The translations under genes and the position numbers were made by a program. A model generated the notes under the pieces. It saw only the letters and a program-made list of their open reading frames with translations. It ran no database searches and was not told the DNA's origin. Source: Rhizaria sp. SCN 62-66 (lineage: Eukaryota > Rhizaria, unplaced). From it: DNA of 64,000 bases. Position 1 is the stretch's first letter, and each line of letters begins with the position of its first letter. Location: NCBI GenBank assembly GCA_001724265.1, contig MEDY01000048.1, positions 1 to 64,000 of the forward strand, in the 5' to 3' direction. Of the stretch, positions 20,768-35,621 are shown one piece after another.

Positions 20768-22504
20768 GATCCTATGGGGCAAGCAGCAAAAGCAAAGAAG
20801 CAACGTAGGAGCAGAGCAGGGAGGTGGGGATGAGCAAAGAGAGGAGTCAACCAAGGGGGAGTTGGGACAGGGTCAAACGAATGTATACGGCAGGTTACCG
20901 CGGTATTGGTGCAAAACCAGTCGCAAATACAAATACCATAACACTTAACAGTAAGTATAACTAAGCTAGAAAACCAAAGTCGGACGGCTTGGTCCTCTAG
21001 AGGCATTCTCAGAAAATGCCAGAGGGGCCACACTGGGCAGAAAGAGTGACTGTGGGTGAGCGAGTCCAACTGGCTCCTCTGACCGGAGCGAAGTTAAGCC
21101 GCCAGCCCTACAAAAGTGGTTCAGGAACACATCCAGTTCACGCTCCGCAATCGTAATGAAGAAATGCTAATGATTGTTGTACGCTATAAATGAGTAGACC
21201 TGCTATCCGCTTCATTTATATTTTCAGAAAATACGATTTAGACCTCTAACTGAGAACATTAAGTTGACCTCCAATCACTGTGTGTTCAGACTTGGTGGAA
21301 AATGAGCTATCTCGACGGATTAATCGGAGTAAACAGAAGTCTGAAGCGATACACGCAGCGTTTTCATGATGGCCTTGGTTGGTATTTTATTTTGAAAATT
21401 TGTTTATGATTAGGGCTCCTTGTCTTTGAACTGCTGAAGTCACTTGTTCGCTTTTACCCCAAGGTGGTCAACCTGCATCATTATGCTCGCTGCCGGGTGA
21501 TAGGGGGATATTTGTTGCGTCGAAGGAATAATATGCTTGGTTGCGGATGTGTCCGTAAGTTTTGTTTGTATATCATGAGGTTTTGTGTTATCTGTCGATA
21601 GTTCTGCTGTGTTGAACTCTCATTAGTCCACCTGAGACCCGTTGGTCCACCGACCTTGTAAACGTTATCCAAGAAGACTACGACATGAGGACAAAACTAC
21701 GTTGATAGATGACACGTGTCTTCGGCGGTGGCATGTATTACTATGCTGCATATATAACGAAAAAGTATATCTTCAACATTATAACCGTGCAATACCGAAT
21801 TTAGTATGAAGCTTCTAGAATGTAGCCGTTTGTACACAGACTCGAAAAGACTGATTACAAGTTGCTATACAACTCGTCACAGCACCGCAGTTTCTATTAG
21901 TAGATGTGTTCTAATGCTTATGACACTCGCATGCTAGCCTTAGTTGTTCATATCTTGATCTTAAAGAGAGCGACCTTAGTCACACCCTCTGACTATTGCC
22001 ATCGATCTACAATCGAAACTAACAAAAACATGTTTAATTTACTCTTTATTACGAGAATTCAAATAAAACTAAGTTGACATGACTGTATAAACGTGGACTA
22101 CGTGATTTAATCTTAGTTATATGCACTAACTCGACTACTAAGATCGTATTTTGACTTGAAAATTAACATTTTGTGCATTTAGCATCGGGCAAATCTGGTT
22201 TGGGGCAGACCTGTGGGGTCAAGAAGCTCACGTTCAAATACCTCTGAAGCTCTCTCTATCTACCGCCATATGCGTCCCCGTTTAAAGGACATATATTTAA
22301 TTGCAGCAAAAAATACTATATTAGAAAGATGATTGTATTCAACGATGTCTTGATGCTTTATTCTCACTTCAAAGTCACCCTCCAACCACACCGACCGGCC
22401 GGACCCCACAGTCGAGCCTTTTGACTTACGTCATCTTCTAACAAGCCACTCAGAGCTTCGCACCGACACAGCACAGACCCCTCTTTGGGGCGCATACGCT
22501 AACC
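20768..22504. other. Long intergenic region
   Basis: About 1.7 kb separating the minus-strand kelch gene from the plus-strand PP2C gene, so it carries two divergent promoters. Composition is AT-rich apart from 20980-21140, which contains the hairpin listed separately. I find no coding exon, tRNA or rRNA. Confidence 0.45.
20990..21030 (+). other. Strong hairpin, possible structured RNA
   Basis: TGGTCCTCTAGAGGCATT (20990-21007) can pair with AATGCCAGAGGGGCCA (21015-21030) around a short loop, with one small internal bulge. The 100 bases downstream are also more GC-rich than the surroundings. This could be part of a small RNA gene; no family was recognised. Confidence 0.25.
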
Positions 22505-25500
22505 ATGCGTCCTGGCCGCAAAGCGCGCACGTTGCCGTCGCAATTTCGCGTTGACAAGAACGTCATCGACAGGTCCGTCGTCGTCAAAGCCCACCCTCAC
22601 TAAACTCGTATCTAGCGTCCTAGAACAATTGCCGCTGCAAGCACCACCTTTATTTTTCTCTTATTCGTGCTGTATTCCGTTTGTATGTTTTGTTTATTTT
22701 TTGTTTGCGCAGGCAGCAACGCTTCCAGGAGCAGCTCGAAGACAGCGGCCATTACCTGCTCCTGTCGCCCCTCTGCCCCGACGACGCGACGCGCCTCGCC
22801 GGCACGCAGCCTCCGCCGCTCGACGCGCTCTACGCATTCCCGCAGTGCAACGCGCAGCCCGTGCTGGCAAGCGATGGCAACGGCATCGTGCCCGACTCCC
22901 GCGTCACGAACCCGCTCGGCCTGCCTTCGTACGCGCCGCCGCTGCCGCCACACTTGCTCCCCTCTGCTCACAGCAGCGCAAACACAAACACAAGCGCGAG
23001 CGCGGGCGCGGTTGCCACGGACACGGCGGTGAGCTCGCGCGACGCGTTGCTGCCCGCCTGGCCGTTCCCCCCGTCAGACTCCGAGGCCTCAGACTCAGAC
23101 TCAGACTCCGGCTCCGACACTGACGACGACGACGATGACGGCGATGATCATGACGCTGTTGGTCGCCGCCGCCGCAGCAGCAAGGCCCGCCGCGCCGGCT
23201 GTCGACAGCGGCGCCCAGCCTGCCTCCCCGCCAAGGGCGCCCCCTCGTGGCTGCTGCGGGCGTCGCGCGAACGACGTCAGTCGCGGCGCTTCACAGCCTC
23301 CGCCGTCACGGCCACCGCGCTCGCGGGCCCGGTGCTGGTGTCGGCGCCGGCGGTGACCGTGAGCAAAGGGGCCTCGCTCGTCGTGGTCGCGCAGCACAAC
23401 CACAAGTTACTCACGGGTACCTACGTCAACACCACAAGCAGCAGTAAGAACAACAACGCCAACGACACGAATGCAGCGAACCGTAACTCCACGGCAACAG
23501 GGAAGCCGAAGTTTGCTTCGATCACCGAGGAGGACTGCATTCCACAGCAGCAATGCGAGCATCTCGACAGCGATGCCACTGCTGACCGTGAGCGGCAACC
23601 TCAGAGGGGCGGCTCAAGTGACTGTGAGAAGGGGCAAGATCACGACGACGACGACGAGGAGCCGAGTGACTGCGAGCAGATTCCGGCCCATCTGCCCTTC
23701 GCAGCCGCAGTGCCCTGGCAACGGCCGCTGTCTGCGCCGCCGCCGCTGCTGGCGCTGGCCGCCGCCGTCGCCGCATGCTCCCGCCTCCCGAGTACCGCGG
23801 GCACCACCAGGGTGTCGAGTGCGAGAGACTGTCTCATTGCCTCTCTGACGGCCCCTGCTGCTGCGATGACTGCCCTCCACAGCTACCAACTGACTGTAGG
23901 CCGCAGTAGTAGCAGCAGCAGCAGCAGCGGCGGCAGCAGCAACGCTGACAGTGAGCACGACGGCCACAAGGCGGCTTCCCTTCTCGCCAACCCCGGTTCA
24001 GCGGCCGAGACGGCTGAGAGTGAGACTCCTCGTAGCTCGGTGTTGCCCCGGGTGGCGGCTTTACTGTCTGCTGCCGACTCAGCAATGGCGGCGAGGTACG
24101 CCGCCCTGTGGGCCGCCGCCGAAGCCTCCACGACCACCACAAACACCGCAAACAGTGCTAGCGCAAACACTGCGAATGTGAACAGTGTGAGCGGCAGTCT
24201 GATGCACAGCGGCAGCGATGTCACAGTGAACGTGGTCAACAGCGGGAGTCTGGTCGGCATGCGAAGCCGTGCACCGACCGAGATGCGTGTGTGTGTCGTG
24301 CATACGAATGCGCCAGTGCCGTCGACGATTAACACTCTCAATGCGAACAACACTGCTTATAACAAGAACAAGGCACAGATCAGCAGTCGCACGGTTTCAG
24401 TTCGGAACGCTAACGGTGTGCGGAGTAGTCTGAATGACTCTGATGAGAACGTGGACACGAGCAACGCTCCCGCCAGTCTAAGTACCCCTCAAAATGTAAG
24501 TAGCAATGTCAGTACCGCTTGGCCGCTGTCTTCATCGTCAGAGGCCGTGACCGTGCCGTCATTCCGCATCGACTACATCAGACCGGTTTCAGTCGCCGCC
24601 AACGTCGTTGCGTGCGCACCGCTGCCCATCAATCCCCCTCACTGCAACAGCAGGAACAACAACTACTACTACAACAATCATAATAACAGCGCTATCAGTT
24701 CCTCGGCGTGTAACAATGAGGCTGAGCCTAAGGCAGGTGATATCAGCGCCGATCCCGCCAGTGACAATGACTGCGCCGGCGTCGCTGCCGTCGCGAGCTG
24801 GCTGGCCACCCTCGCCGCGGCCGGCAGCAACCCTCTCCCGGGCATTGTCATGCCGTCGCCACTGTCCAGAACCGCTAGGGGTACCTCTGGGGGTACTGGT
24901 GACGCCCACGGTCACCCCCCGGAGATGACCCGCGCGACCTCACTCACGAGCTCCAACTCTGGCTCTGGTTTGGGCTCTGGCTCTGGCTCTGGGTCTGTGG
25001 TGCCGTCACGTCGTGCCTCCATCGCTGCCACCTCGGCCAACAATCACACTAATAACAACAACAACAACAACCACAATCATAACTCTAACAGCACGAACGC
25101 TGGCAAGACGAAAGCGAGCGCTCAGGCGGCGGCGGCGTCCAAGGGCAAGGGTACTTACACTGACACCGGCGGCGTCGGCGCGTGGCCGGCCGCCCTGCCG
25201 ACCCCCTTAGTCACCACCGACGCCTACTTACACGCCGCCGCAGCCGCCACCGCGCTGCCGACCGCGGCCGCCGCCGCCTCCGCCGCCACGGCCCACAGCA
25301 GCTCAAGCGCTGCCAGTGCGGCAGCCAGCGCTGCAGCTGTGGCGGCCGTGCCCTGGAGGCATTACTCGGGGCCCAGCGGGTTCTGGCTGAGGCCGCTCGC
25401 CGGCGCCGGCCCCGCGCCCGCGAGTACCGGCACCAGCGCACCCACGCGTACCCTCTCGAGTACCGCGGGTTCCGGTAGCCGCAGCAGCAGCAGCCACCTG

Positions 25501-28500
25501 GGCTTCGGCGCCGGCGGCGGCGGCGTCTGGGTGCAGCGCACGCGCTCGCAGCACCGCCAGGGCTACGATCTGCACACCGCGGCGGTCGTGGCGCCGGGGC
25601 TGGCCTGGGTGCAGGCGGCCGTCGTCGCGGACGCAAAGCGGCTTCAGGCACAAGCGCTGTCGCAGTCGCTGTCGAGCGCCAAGATTGCAAAGTTGCCCTT
25701 GCTGGCGTTGAGGCCACGGCCACCGCGCATTCCGCTGCAGTTGCCGTTCATCTCGTGCCCGCTGCAGCCAGCGACGTCGGTGCTCGTGGGCCACTGCCAC
25801 ATCTTTGTCCTCGGCACGCAACCCCTTACGCCCAGTTCAAGTGCCCCGTCCGGTCTAAGTACCTCCTCAGCCGGGGTTGCGCTGGCGCTGTGGGTGCGCG
25901 ACTCCCGGTCCCCCTGGTCCCACGGTCGTCTGCTCACGGTCAGCGTCCCTGCCGCGGCGGCTAACCTTCCGTGTCTGACCCACCCGCACTGGGCTGGGCG
26001 CGGGGTGGCGTGTCTCTGCGACCGGGTGGCCACGGTGTTGCCTTCGCAGCCGCACAGCAGCGCGTTCAGCGAGCAGACGACCAACGTGCCTGCGCCGCCG
26101 GTGACCGTGGGCCCGGTCGGCAACCGCGGACTGCGGCGGCTGCGCGGCGGATGGCGCCACTGCCCCGTCCACTGCTTCGACGCCGCGGCCACGGTCACGG
26201 GCGCCACCCCCGCTCTGGCGGCCAAGCTGCTGGCTGAGACGTTTCCAACCCTTGGCACGCATGGCGGCTGCGACGTCAGGCTGCCGGCTGCGTCTGCTTA
26301 TCTCGACCACAGTCAAACCAACAACAACAACGACAATAAGGGACAGCTTGACAGTGACACTCCGAGTGCGAATGCGAGCGTGAACGATGTGAATGCATTG
26401 CCGGATGACTATGTCACCGGTTTCTTTGACATGTGTGACGGCATCGTCTACCTTAACATCCGCGCCTTGCGCCACAGCAACAACAAAACTCGCACTATCA
26501 CATCTACAAAGCACGCATCGGACTCCAAGACCAGTGACGCCTCTGCTCATCGTAACGCCGACGCTGCCGCTGATGTTGATGTCGATGCCGATGTCGATGT
26601 TGATAGCTGTGCGGTGGGCGACAGCGACGACGACGCGGACTACGAGAACTGCGCTCCTTTGGAGCTCATCGAGTCCGTGTACCAACGTACCTGTGCCGAC
26701 GACGTCGCGGCTGTCACGCATGCTCTCCTCGCGAAGCTCCCTCACAACACCATCAGCAACAGCCGCTGCAGCACCGCTTCCTCTGCCGCTCTCACCAGCA
26801 GCAGTGTTTGCAACACGAGCTCTGACAAGAGTGCGTTGTGTTTGGCTGCGGCTGCGGCCGCTTTGGCAGGAGCGTACGCCCGCGCCCAGTGCGCCTCAGT
26901 CACTTTATCCAGCAACAACACCCACAGCACGAACGCCTCCGAGAGCGACACCGCGGCCGGTCGCGGCTCGGCGCAAGTGACAGTGAGCGGCGGCGGCGAC
27001 CGCACTACCACCAGTGTTATCAGTTGCAGCAGCAGCAGCAGCAGCGGCAGCAGCGGCGGTGAGGCTGCCGGCTGGGGACGGGTTTGGGCCACGGCTGCGG
27101 CGGTGCTTGGCTGCCCTCAAAACGAGCTTAACAACCTCTACAACAACACGATTGAGGCCAATGGCACTGCGAAGGATGCTGATGTCAAGTCAAAGCGCCG
27201 TGGCTCCAGCAAAGCGAACAAGAACAGCAATAATCCCAACAGCAGGAGCAAGAGCAGCTCAAAGACCAGCAGCGTCATCAGCACGGATGTCAACGACAGC
27301 AGCGACGCCAGTGATGAGAGCGGCGACGACAGCGACAGCCGCAGCCACAGCCTCAGCGACAGCTACAGCGACTACGACGCCGAGAACAACGCTAAGACGG
27401 CGAAACTACGTCGGTCTCGGTTCGAGTTCAGTGGCGACGCGGTCGTCGACGGCTCTCATCTCGACGCGCTGAACGACGACGAGGACGAGAGCTGTGTCTG
27501 CGCCTGCGCCTGCGGTGTCCCAGCTCAGCCTAATGACCGTGAGCTCCAACAGCAACAGCGGCTGGGGCAGCTCAAGGGTGACCGTGGGCTCCTCGGCGTC
27601 ACTGCTGTGACCGTCTCTGCGTGGACTGATGCCGCCCTCGCCACCGCCGCCGCCAGCCTGACTCTCTCCGCCCCCGCGGCCGCAATGTCTGTGCATCTCC
27701 GTGACTGTGCGGTGATTCCAGAGGGGCAGTACTCGCGTTCACGGTCAGACTCCAACAGCATCGTGGTTTTAACCCCCGGAGCGCATGGGTCCTCTTCAAT
27801 GGCCACGGGTCCCGCAGGCGTTCCCAGTGCTCTGGCCCCCCTCGCATCCGCTGCAGCAGCAGCGACCGGAGTGACCGTGGGCGCCACGCGTTCCCCGCCC
27901 CGCGGCGACACGGTCACAGGTACCGGTCTTGGCATGGGCTTCGCTAGAGCCGGGTCCGGCTCTGGCGCCAACAGCCCAAGCACGTTCATCAGTATGAGCG
28001 TTGCCAGTAGCGTCCGCGACGTGACGTCGCCGGTGTTCACCGCGGCCACGCAGGCCTCGGCAGCCGAAGCCACGGCGGCGCGGCGGGCGCGGGCGCCGCT
28101 TGCCGACTCGTCGATGCTCCCTCCTCCTGCGTCACTGACCGCCGCCGCCGCCTCAGCCGTCTCTGCCTCCGCCGCTGCTGCCGTCGTCGCCGCTGCGGCT
28201 GCCGCCGCGGCGTCTGCGGGGGCGTCACCGGAGGCCTCGCCCTCTCTCACCGGCTTCGCAGCCGTCTCGGCTGCGAAGAAGGCGAGCGACGACACCGCAG
28301 TGCCTGGCATCAGCTACAACAGCCTCTCGACCAGCCACATGAACCTGCCCATGAACAACACCGCTGGCGGTGGCGGCCGTTTTACCCACTCTCTGATGCC
28401 CCCGCTAGAACTCGAGGGCGGCGACGGCGGAAACGGCGGCAGCGGCGCGGGCGAGTCGAACTATGCGACCCCCCGGTCTGTCCCCACAGTGCCGCCTACC

Positions 28501-31500
28501 GCCACTGCCGCGGCCGGCCGAGCAGTGGCCGCGGCGGCTGCGGGCGCGGCGGGCGGGCAGGCGAGCAAGATGCCCAGCGCGGACTCGTCACCCACGAGTA
28601 CCGTCACGGGTACCTTCGCGGGCACCGGGCTTCAGAGTGCGGATAACAGCAATCAGGGCAGTCCCAGCGGCACTGTGACCACAAACGCAAACGTGGCCAA
28701 CGCCGGCATCTCTGCTCAGGCGAGGCCTGCTGCGGGGCTGAGCGTGACTGTGGGCACCACGGGTTCCCTCACGGGTTCTGCGCCGCCGCCGCTGGTGTCC
28801 ACTCGGCACCGGCGCGCCCCCAGCGCTGTTCTGCCGTCGGAGACGGGCTCCGTGTCACCGCAGGCTGCCGCGGCCGCCGCTATGGCTGCTTTGTCGCTCC
28901 AAAGCAAGGGCGCCGACACCGCCAACGCCTCAGCGAACGCTGCTGGTGTCCGTATCCCGAACAACGCTGAGGTCAACGCCGAAGCTGCTCACCGTGATGC
29001 CGATGTGGCGGCTGTGAACGATGACGACGCTGTTTTGAATGGGTTTGTAACGCCGCTGCCTTCCTTCGCAATCGCGCCCGCCGCTGGCGACGCCGATACT
29101 GGCACTGCAAACGTCAACACTGGCGCTGCCCCTGCTATTGCAGACAGCGCCGCGCAGTCGCAGTCTCAGTCTCAGCTGCAGTCCAAGCTGCAGTCTCAGT
29201 CAGGGCTCGTGCCGAGGTCGGGGCTAGTTAGGAGGGGACAGAAGAGCATCAAGCCCACCTCTGCTGCCGCCGCTGCTGGCGCTGCTGCTGGCACAACTGT
29301 GGTCACGGCGACTCCGGCGTACACGAGCTCCACAGTCGCGTTCAGCACTAATAACAACAACAGCAACAGCAACAGCGTTGCGCCATCAGTGACCGTCACG
29401 TCAAGCTCGAGCTCGAGCTCTAATGCTACTACGACTGCGACCGTGAGCAGCAGTATCAACCCTGCGAGTGTAAGTACCCTCGGTCTGAGCCGTCTAAGTA
29501 GCCACTACAGCCGCACCATCGACCCGGCTGCGCTCGCGGCGGCCCTCGCAGCTGAGTCCGCGAATCACACCGTCAGCAACGCCAACGGCAACGGCGCTGC
29601 CAACGCTCCTCTGGACAGAAATGTGAGTAGTTCGAACGCCGGCACTCTTGTGAGCGGAAACTTGCAGCATTCGCAGTCGCACACACTTCAGCAGCCCTCT
29701 CTGCAACAGCAACAGCAACAGCAACAGCAGGGACAGGGGCAAGTCGGTGCTGCGGCGACGGCCAACACCAACATCCCCGACGGCTCGGATAGCGGGGTTA
29801 CGAATACCTCGCAGTCGCTGAGCTCGGTGCCGGGGGCCACGAGTACCGGCGCAGGTGTCACGCCTAAGGTCACCTTCACCGACTCGGTGCTCGCGACCGC
29901 TGCCGCGCACGGCAACGCGGTCAAGTGGAGTCCTCTCAGCAACCTCAACACCAGCAGCAGCAACAACAGTATCCCGAGTCATGGCCTCGGGGTGTCTGCC
30001 TTTGGCGCTGCGACAATCACCCCCACAGCCTTCGCCGCTGCGATCAGTAACAACCACAACGCGAATGCGGCGGGCGCTGGCCCGAGCAACCTGAACAGTC
30101 TCTTGTCTCTCACCACAGGCGGTAACAAGAACAGCAATATTGTGGCGGGCAGCGGGAGCAGCAGCAGCAACAGCAACTCCGGGTTCGTATCGACGACGAC
30201 AGCTGCCACCAGTGTCGCGACCACCAGCGTCGGCGTCAGCGTCACACGCACATCTTCTGTTGCAAGGACGAATCTCTCTCACACTGACACTACGGCCGCA
30301 GCTGTCGCTGAGCCTGTTCTGCGCCGTAAATGCCGCTCTTGCAACCGCGTCTTCACGTTGCCCCAGTCGCACTCGACTGCGCTGGTCTCGGCCTCCGCAG
30401 CCTCCGCCGCAGCCGCAGCCTCCGCCGCCGCCGCCGCCTCCTCAACCTCTTCCCACTCGCACTCGCATGCTGCGAAGAAACGGACAACTGCATCTGGTCG
30501 TCGCGCCGTGCCCACAGTCACCGAGTCCACCGCGAACCTGGCCGCCGTGCTCGCCCGCGCGTCCCCCGCCGGCGCCTTGCCTCTCCGTCAGGGCGACGTT
30601 GTGCTCGCCGCCGGCCGGTCGCTACGCGTCGACGTGCGGTCCTTGGCGGACTCGGCGCGCGCCGCCGCGTCCGTGGCCGGCGCGGGAGGCGGCCTGGCGC
30701 TGGCGCGGCCCAAACCGCCGTGTATCGCCAGTGCGGACGCGAACGCGCCGATGCCGCCCGGCGTGGCAGAGGCGCTGCGCGTGATCGCGCGTAAACAGCG
30801 CAGGGACAAACGATCCGTCTCCGACTCCGACTCCGACACTGACTCTAATATCAGCGGTGGGAGTGGCGGTGACGGGACGGAGTGTAACAGCGATTGCGAA
30901 TGCGGGGCCAAGTTTGACGACGCCATCGACGCCAGTGACAGCGACTCGACTCGCGCGAGCGACACCTCTGCTGATGGCTGTGATCAGCAGTCTAAGGGGG
31001 TACTTACATTCACGGCCGACGAGTCCAAGTCCGGCGGCAAGTGCAGCAATAAGAGCAAGGTTATCCTCACGTTCCCGTACGTCCTGCCCCTCGCCGCAGT
31101 GCCCGACACGACTGCGCACGCCAACTATAACCTCGGTAGCAACGGCGCCGCTAGCTTCAGCTCCAGTAGCTCTGCGCTCGGCTACAGTGGCCACATCGGC
31201 CACAGCGCACACAGCGCCAGCGGTCTCGGACTCGGGCTCGGTGGCCATGCCGCCAGTGCGGGCAGCGGCAACAGCAGTGATAATCTTGGTCTGTTCCCGG
31301 TCAATCTGCTCGCAACGCCGCGTCCGAGCATCAATCTCGCCAACAGGACCCTTAGCGCGAACAAACTCCCCGTTAGCAACAACAACGCTGCTGCCAACAA
31401 CAACACCGCCCGCAAGCACTGCCGTCGTCATTGCAACAACAAGATGTCTAGCAACAACAACTGCGTGTCAAAGGTTAGGTCCCGCCCTAAGTGCCCCAAG

Positions 31501-34500
31501 TCTAAGCGCGGCCTAACTTACCTCGCCGACGCCGACTCTGACCGGGCTTCACAACAACAGCAGCTTTGCGTGCGCGGCGCCGGCCCCGGCACGTGGGCCA
31601 GTCTCGACTTGGGCGCGGCGGCCGAGCCCAACTTCACCGTGGCCGATATCGCGCAGATGGAGGACCGGCTGTCGTGCATCGACGCCCTGGGTGGCCGCAC
31701 GAACATGGCGTTGTACTCTGTGTTAGACGGTCACGGTGGGGATCCCACTGTCGCTGACTTCGCCTCGGCAGCGCTGCACGCGAATCTGACTGAGGCGCTC
31801 GTGTGGTCCCGCATGGCCGTCATCACGGACGCGCTGGCGCGCGCCGCCCTGGCCGCCGCCGCGCACAGTGCCTCACAATCGTCCCAAGCACAACTGCAGC
31901 AGCAGCAGCAGCAGCAGCAGCAGTCTGAGTTGGCTGTGAGTGATAAGCCCGAGTCTCACGGCGACACGCTCACGTCCTTTTTTGCGAGCAATCAGACGCA
32001 CGAAAGTCCGATGAACGTGATTTTTTCGGAACCGGTGCTGTCTGCCGAGTCGATCTGCCTGACCCTGCGCCGCGCAGTGTTGCGCACAGTCGCCCAGGTC
32101 GAGGGGCTCGGCGAGTCCGCCCGCTTCGCCGGCGCCACGCTGGCCGTGACGCTCCTGTGCGCTGACCCGCACTCGCGGGCACCAATGGTGTACTCGGCCA
32201 ATCTGGGCGACTCGCGCGCCGTGCTGTGCTTTGACGGCGCGATCGAGACCCTGACTCGCGACCACCGCGGCTCGGCGCCCTTGGAGCGCGCGCGGCTGCG
32301 GCTGGAGGGCGTCGCGGCGACGGCGACGAATGACCGCATCATGGGTGCGCTGTCTGTCTCACGCGCGCTCGGCGACACGGCGCTCTGGCACCAGGGCCTG
32401 AGCTTCGAGCCCTACATCTGCGCGCGGCGCCTCACGCCGCTGCACTCGCACCTCGTCGTCATGTCCGACGGCGTTTCTGACGCCGTGCCGGAGTCCGACC
32501 TCGCCGACGCGCTGCTCTGCGGGGACATCGACGCCGCGAAGCGGGAGGCCGCGGTCGCCGCCGCGGCCGCTGAGGCCCACAGCATCAGCAGCGCCGCTAA
32601 CAGCGCGCACAACACCCTCTCGGGCGCCGCTGCGACGGCGACTGCGAGCGGCCTCGCCGCAGCCAGCGGCGGTGGCAGCGGCGTCGGCGTTGTGCGGAGG
32701 GGCATGCATAGGCGCAGCAGCTCGATTGGCGGCACCACCGGCGCGGCTGCGGTGCTGCTGCCGTCGGTGACCGCGCCCTATTGGGGTGTGTCGGCTCTGG
32801 CGCGCGCACTGCTCAGTCCTCTCTTCCCCGCTCCCGCCGCAGTCAACAACCACAACAACAGCGCTAGCCTCACTGCAAAGCGCGCCAGCGTTTCTAAGGC
32901 AGATCATGCTGATATCGATGCGGAGACTGCTGCTTCGCTGGCAGCACCTGTGTATAAGCCGTTAATGCGGCTAGCCATTACCGCTGCCAAACGCATCCGC
33001 CGTGCCCTGCTCAAAAGTCAAGCCGCCTCTGCGAAACAAAGTCAAGCCGCGGCCTCTGACATCAGAAGCAACACTGAAGGCCAGCCCGACATTGATGTAA
33101 GTACCGCAGATCTTAGTACCGTGTTCCTCGCATCGCCAGCCTGTGCTTGCCCGCACTGCGGCCTCTGTCGCCACCCGCACTTCGCCAACAGCAATTATAA
33201 CCCTAATAACCCTAATAACGCCAGTGCGAGTGCTAGTGTGATTGCGAAGGCCGTGAGCGCGAGCGAGCTCTCCGTGTTCGGCTTGGACGAGCTGCGTGCG
33301 CTGCCGCACTGGGGCGAGGTCTACTCTGTCATCCGCGAAACGTCGTCCATGCTGGCGGCGGCCGCCGCCGCACTCGCCGCCGCGCCCGCGCCACCCCCGC
33401 TTGGCTCAGCAGCCGCCGCCGCCGCCGCTGCGGGCGCCGGGGCCGTGACCGGCGATGCCTGGCCCTGGTGGCGCGCGCCGCCGCCCGAGCTGCCGGCCTG
33501 CCCCGTCTCGCAGTCGGCCGGGGACATTGCTGAGCGGCTGGTCTCGCTGGCGCTGTCGCGTGACACGCGTGATAACGCCACGGCTGTCGTCGTCAGGCTC
33601 AACCCAGTGCGATTCCCGTTCTTGCGGGAGGCGGTGGCCATGCAGCTGCTGCCGCCGCCGCCGCAGCTGCCCACGCACCACCCCAACGCCAACGCTATCT
33701 CAAGCACTAGCTCTTACATCAATAATCTCCTCGTGAACACTGGTGCTGCTGGTGGTAATAGCGGCATTGGCGGGGCGTGTGTGAGCGTGCGCTGCGAGTG
33801 CGCGTGCCACTGCAAGTGCGCTGTGTCGGGACCGGTACCCGTGTCCATGGGTGCTGGACGGGCTTTCGCGAGTGGCGCCGACGGTGGTCTAAGTGGGTAC
33901 TTAGATGCCTCGGGTGACTGTGGGTGCGCGTGCCCGCGCAAATGCTGCAGTCATGACGATGTTGCTGCTGCTGCTGTTGCTGTAAACTCCAACACGCTAC
34001 TCAGTACCAGTAATCTGACAAGCAACACCAACGCCTTGATTATGCAACAGTCGCAGCCGGTTATGTTCCCTCAAATGCCATTGCTGCCTACGTTTAACTC
34101 GATGAACACGCAGTTTAACGCCGTCCCGATTGCTTTGCATACTGGCGTCAATGCCGGAAATGTCGCCTTCACGAGCCCCGTTGGCAAGAACAGCAATAGT
34201 GGTGGCAACAACGATGACGGCGACGACGGCGACGTTGTGACGACCCCAGTGTCGACTCATCATTACCAGCATCACCAGCAGCAGCTCCTCAGCACTGCGA
34301 ACGTCACTGGCGCTAACGCTGTTGCTGGTGGTGGTGCTGCTGCTGGTGGTGCGAATGTTGGCGCTGCGTGGACTGTGGCCGCTGGAGCGAAGGTCTTCCC
34401 CCGTCGCACTCATCTCTCACTGCAAACCAACTCTGGCGGCGCCGGTGCAAACGCCGCGAGCGTGACGCAGAGCAATGACGTGATGATGCTGTCACCGCAA

Positions 34501-35581
34501 CAGCAACAACAACAACAGCAAGGTTCACAGTCGCAGTCGCAGAGCTCGGTGCATTTGACGCCCGTTCTGACACCTGCTCCCCCTCTGAGCGCACGGCTGC
34601 TCTCGCACTCCAGCTCAGGTGGCAACGCGCCCAACGCCAACGGAGCGAGCAGGGTCACCACCGGCGACGACACTGACGCTGCGGCCGCCGTCAGCTCGGG
34701 CGTTGGGCAATACGAGCAGCGCAGCAACAACAGCAGCAACAGCAACAGCAACAGCGTTGTCGGCGTCAGCGACGCAAACACCGCCGCCGCGTCGCCGCTG
34801 CAGCCGCGGCCGCAGCCGCTGACTCTGCTGCAATCGTCCCCCTCGGCGGCCTCCGTGGCGTCGTCGATCGAGATGGCCAGTGTGCCGCTGCACTCGCCGG
34901 GCTCTCAGTCACTCTTCGCACGCAATGTGGACAGCGGCGGCGGCAGTGGCACTCAAGCGCTGCCGCCGCCGCAGTCGCTGACGCATCCCCAGTCCCAGTC
35001 GCAGTCTGTGTCGGCCGCGGACGGCGCGTCCTCCGTCGCAGGGACCGTGAGCACCGGCACGAGCACCGGCACGAGTACTTCTGGTACTCATGGTGTTGCC
35101 GGCGGAACGCGTGGGTTGGGGACACGTGGAGCGAGTCTGAGCGTCAGCGACGGCGTCGGCGACGGCGGCTTCAGCAGTCCTGTGCGGGCTGATGCGCCTG
35201 TGTTGCTGTCCGCGGCGGGCGCGGCGGCGGGCGTCGCGGTCACGCCGGTGTGCCCTTACACCAGTCTAAGTACCAGCGGCAGCTCGGGTGCCAGTCAAAC
35301 CCAGAGCCAGAGCCAGAGCCAGAGTCAGGTTCAGGCTCAGCAAGGGCTGTCTCAGAGTCACCACTACATTCCTGCTGCTCCCGCCAACGCCACCGCCATC
35401 ACGAGCTTCAATGCGATGAATACGAGCGGTATCAGCCCTGCCCACGGTCACACCCGCAGCAACAGCGGCTTCTTCGTCTCGACCTCCAGCTCCAGCAGCT
35501 CCAGCCCTGGCACCAACAACGCCAACGCCAACAGCCGCAGCGTTGCTCCTACAGCTGCATTCGCCAACGTTGGCATCAGTC

Positions 35582-35621
<40 letters not shown>

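Noticed and set aside
21085-21110. 5S rRNA-like GAAGTTAAGC word
   Set aside because: Only this short stretch resembles 5S rRNA; the rest of the 120-base molecule is absent.
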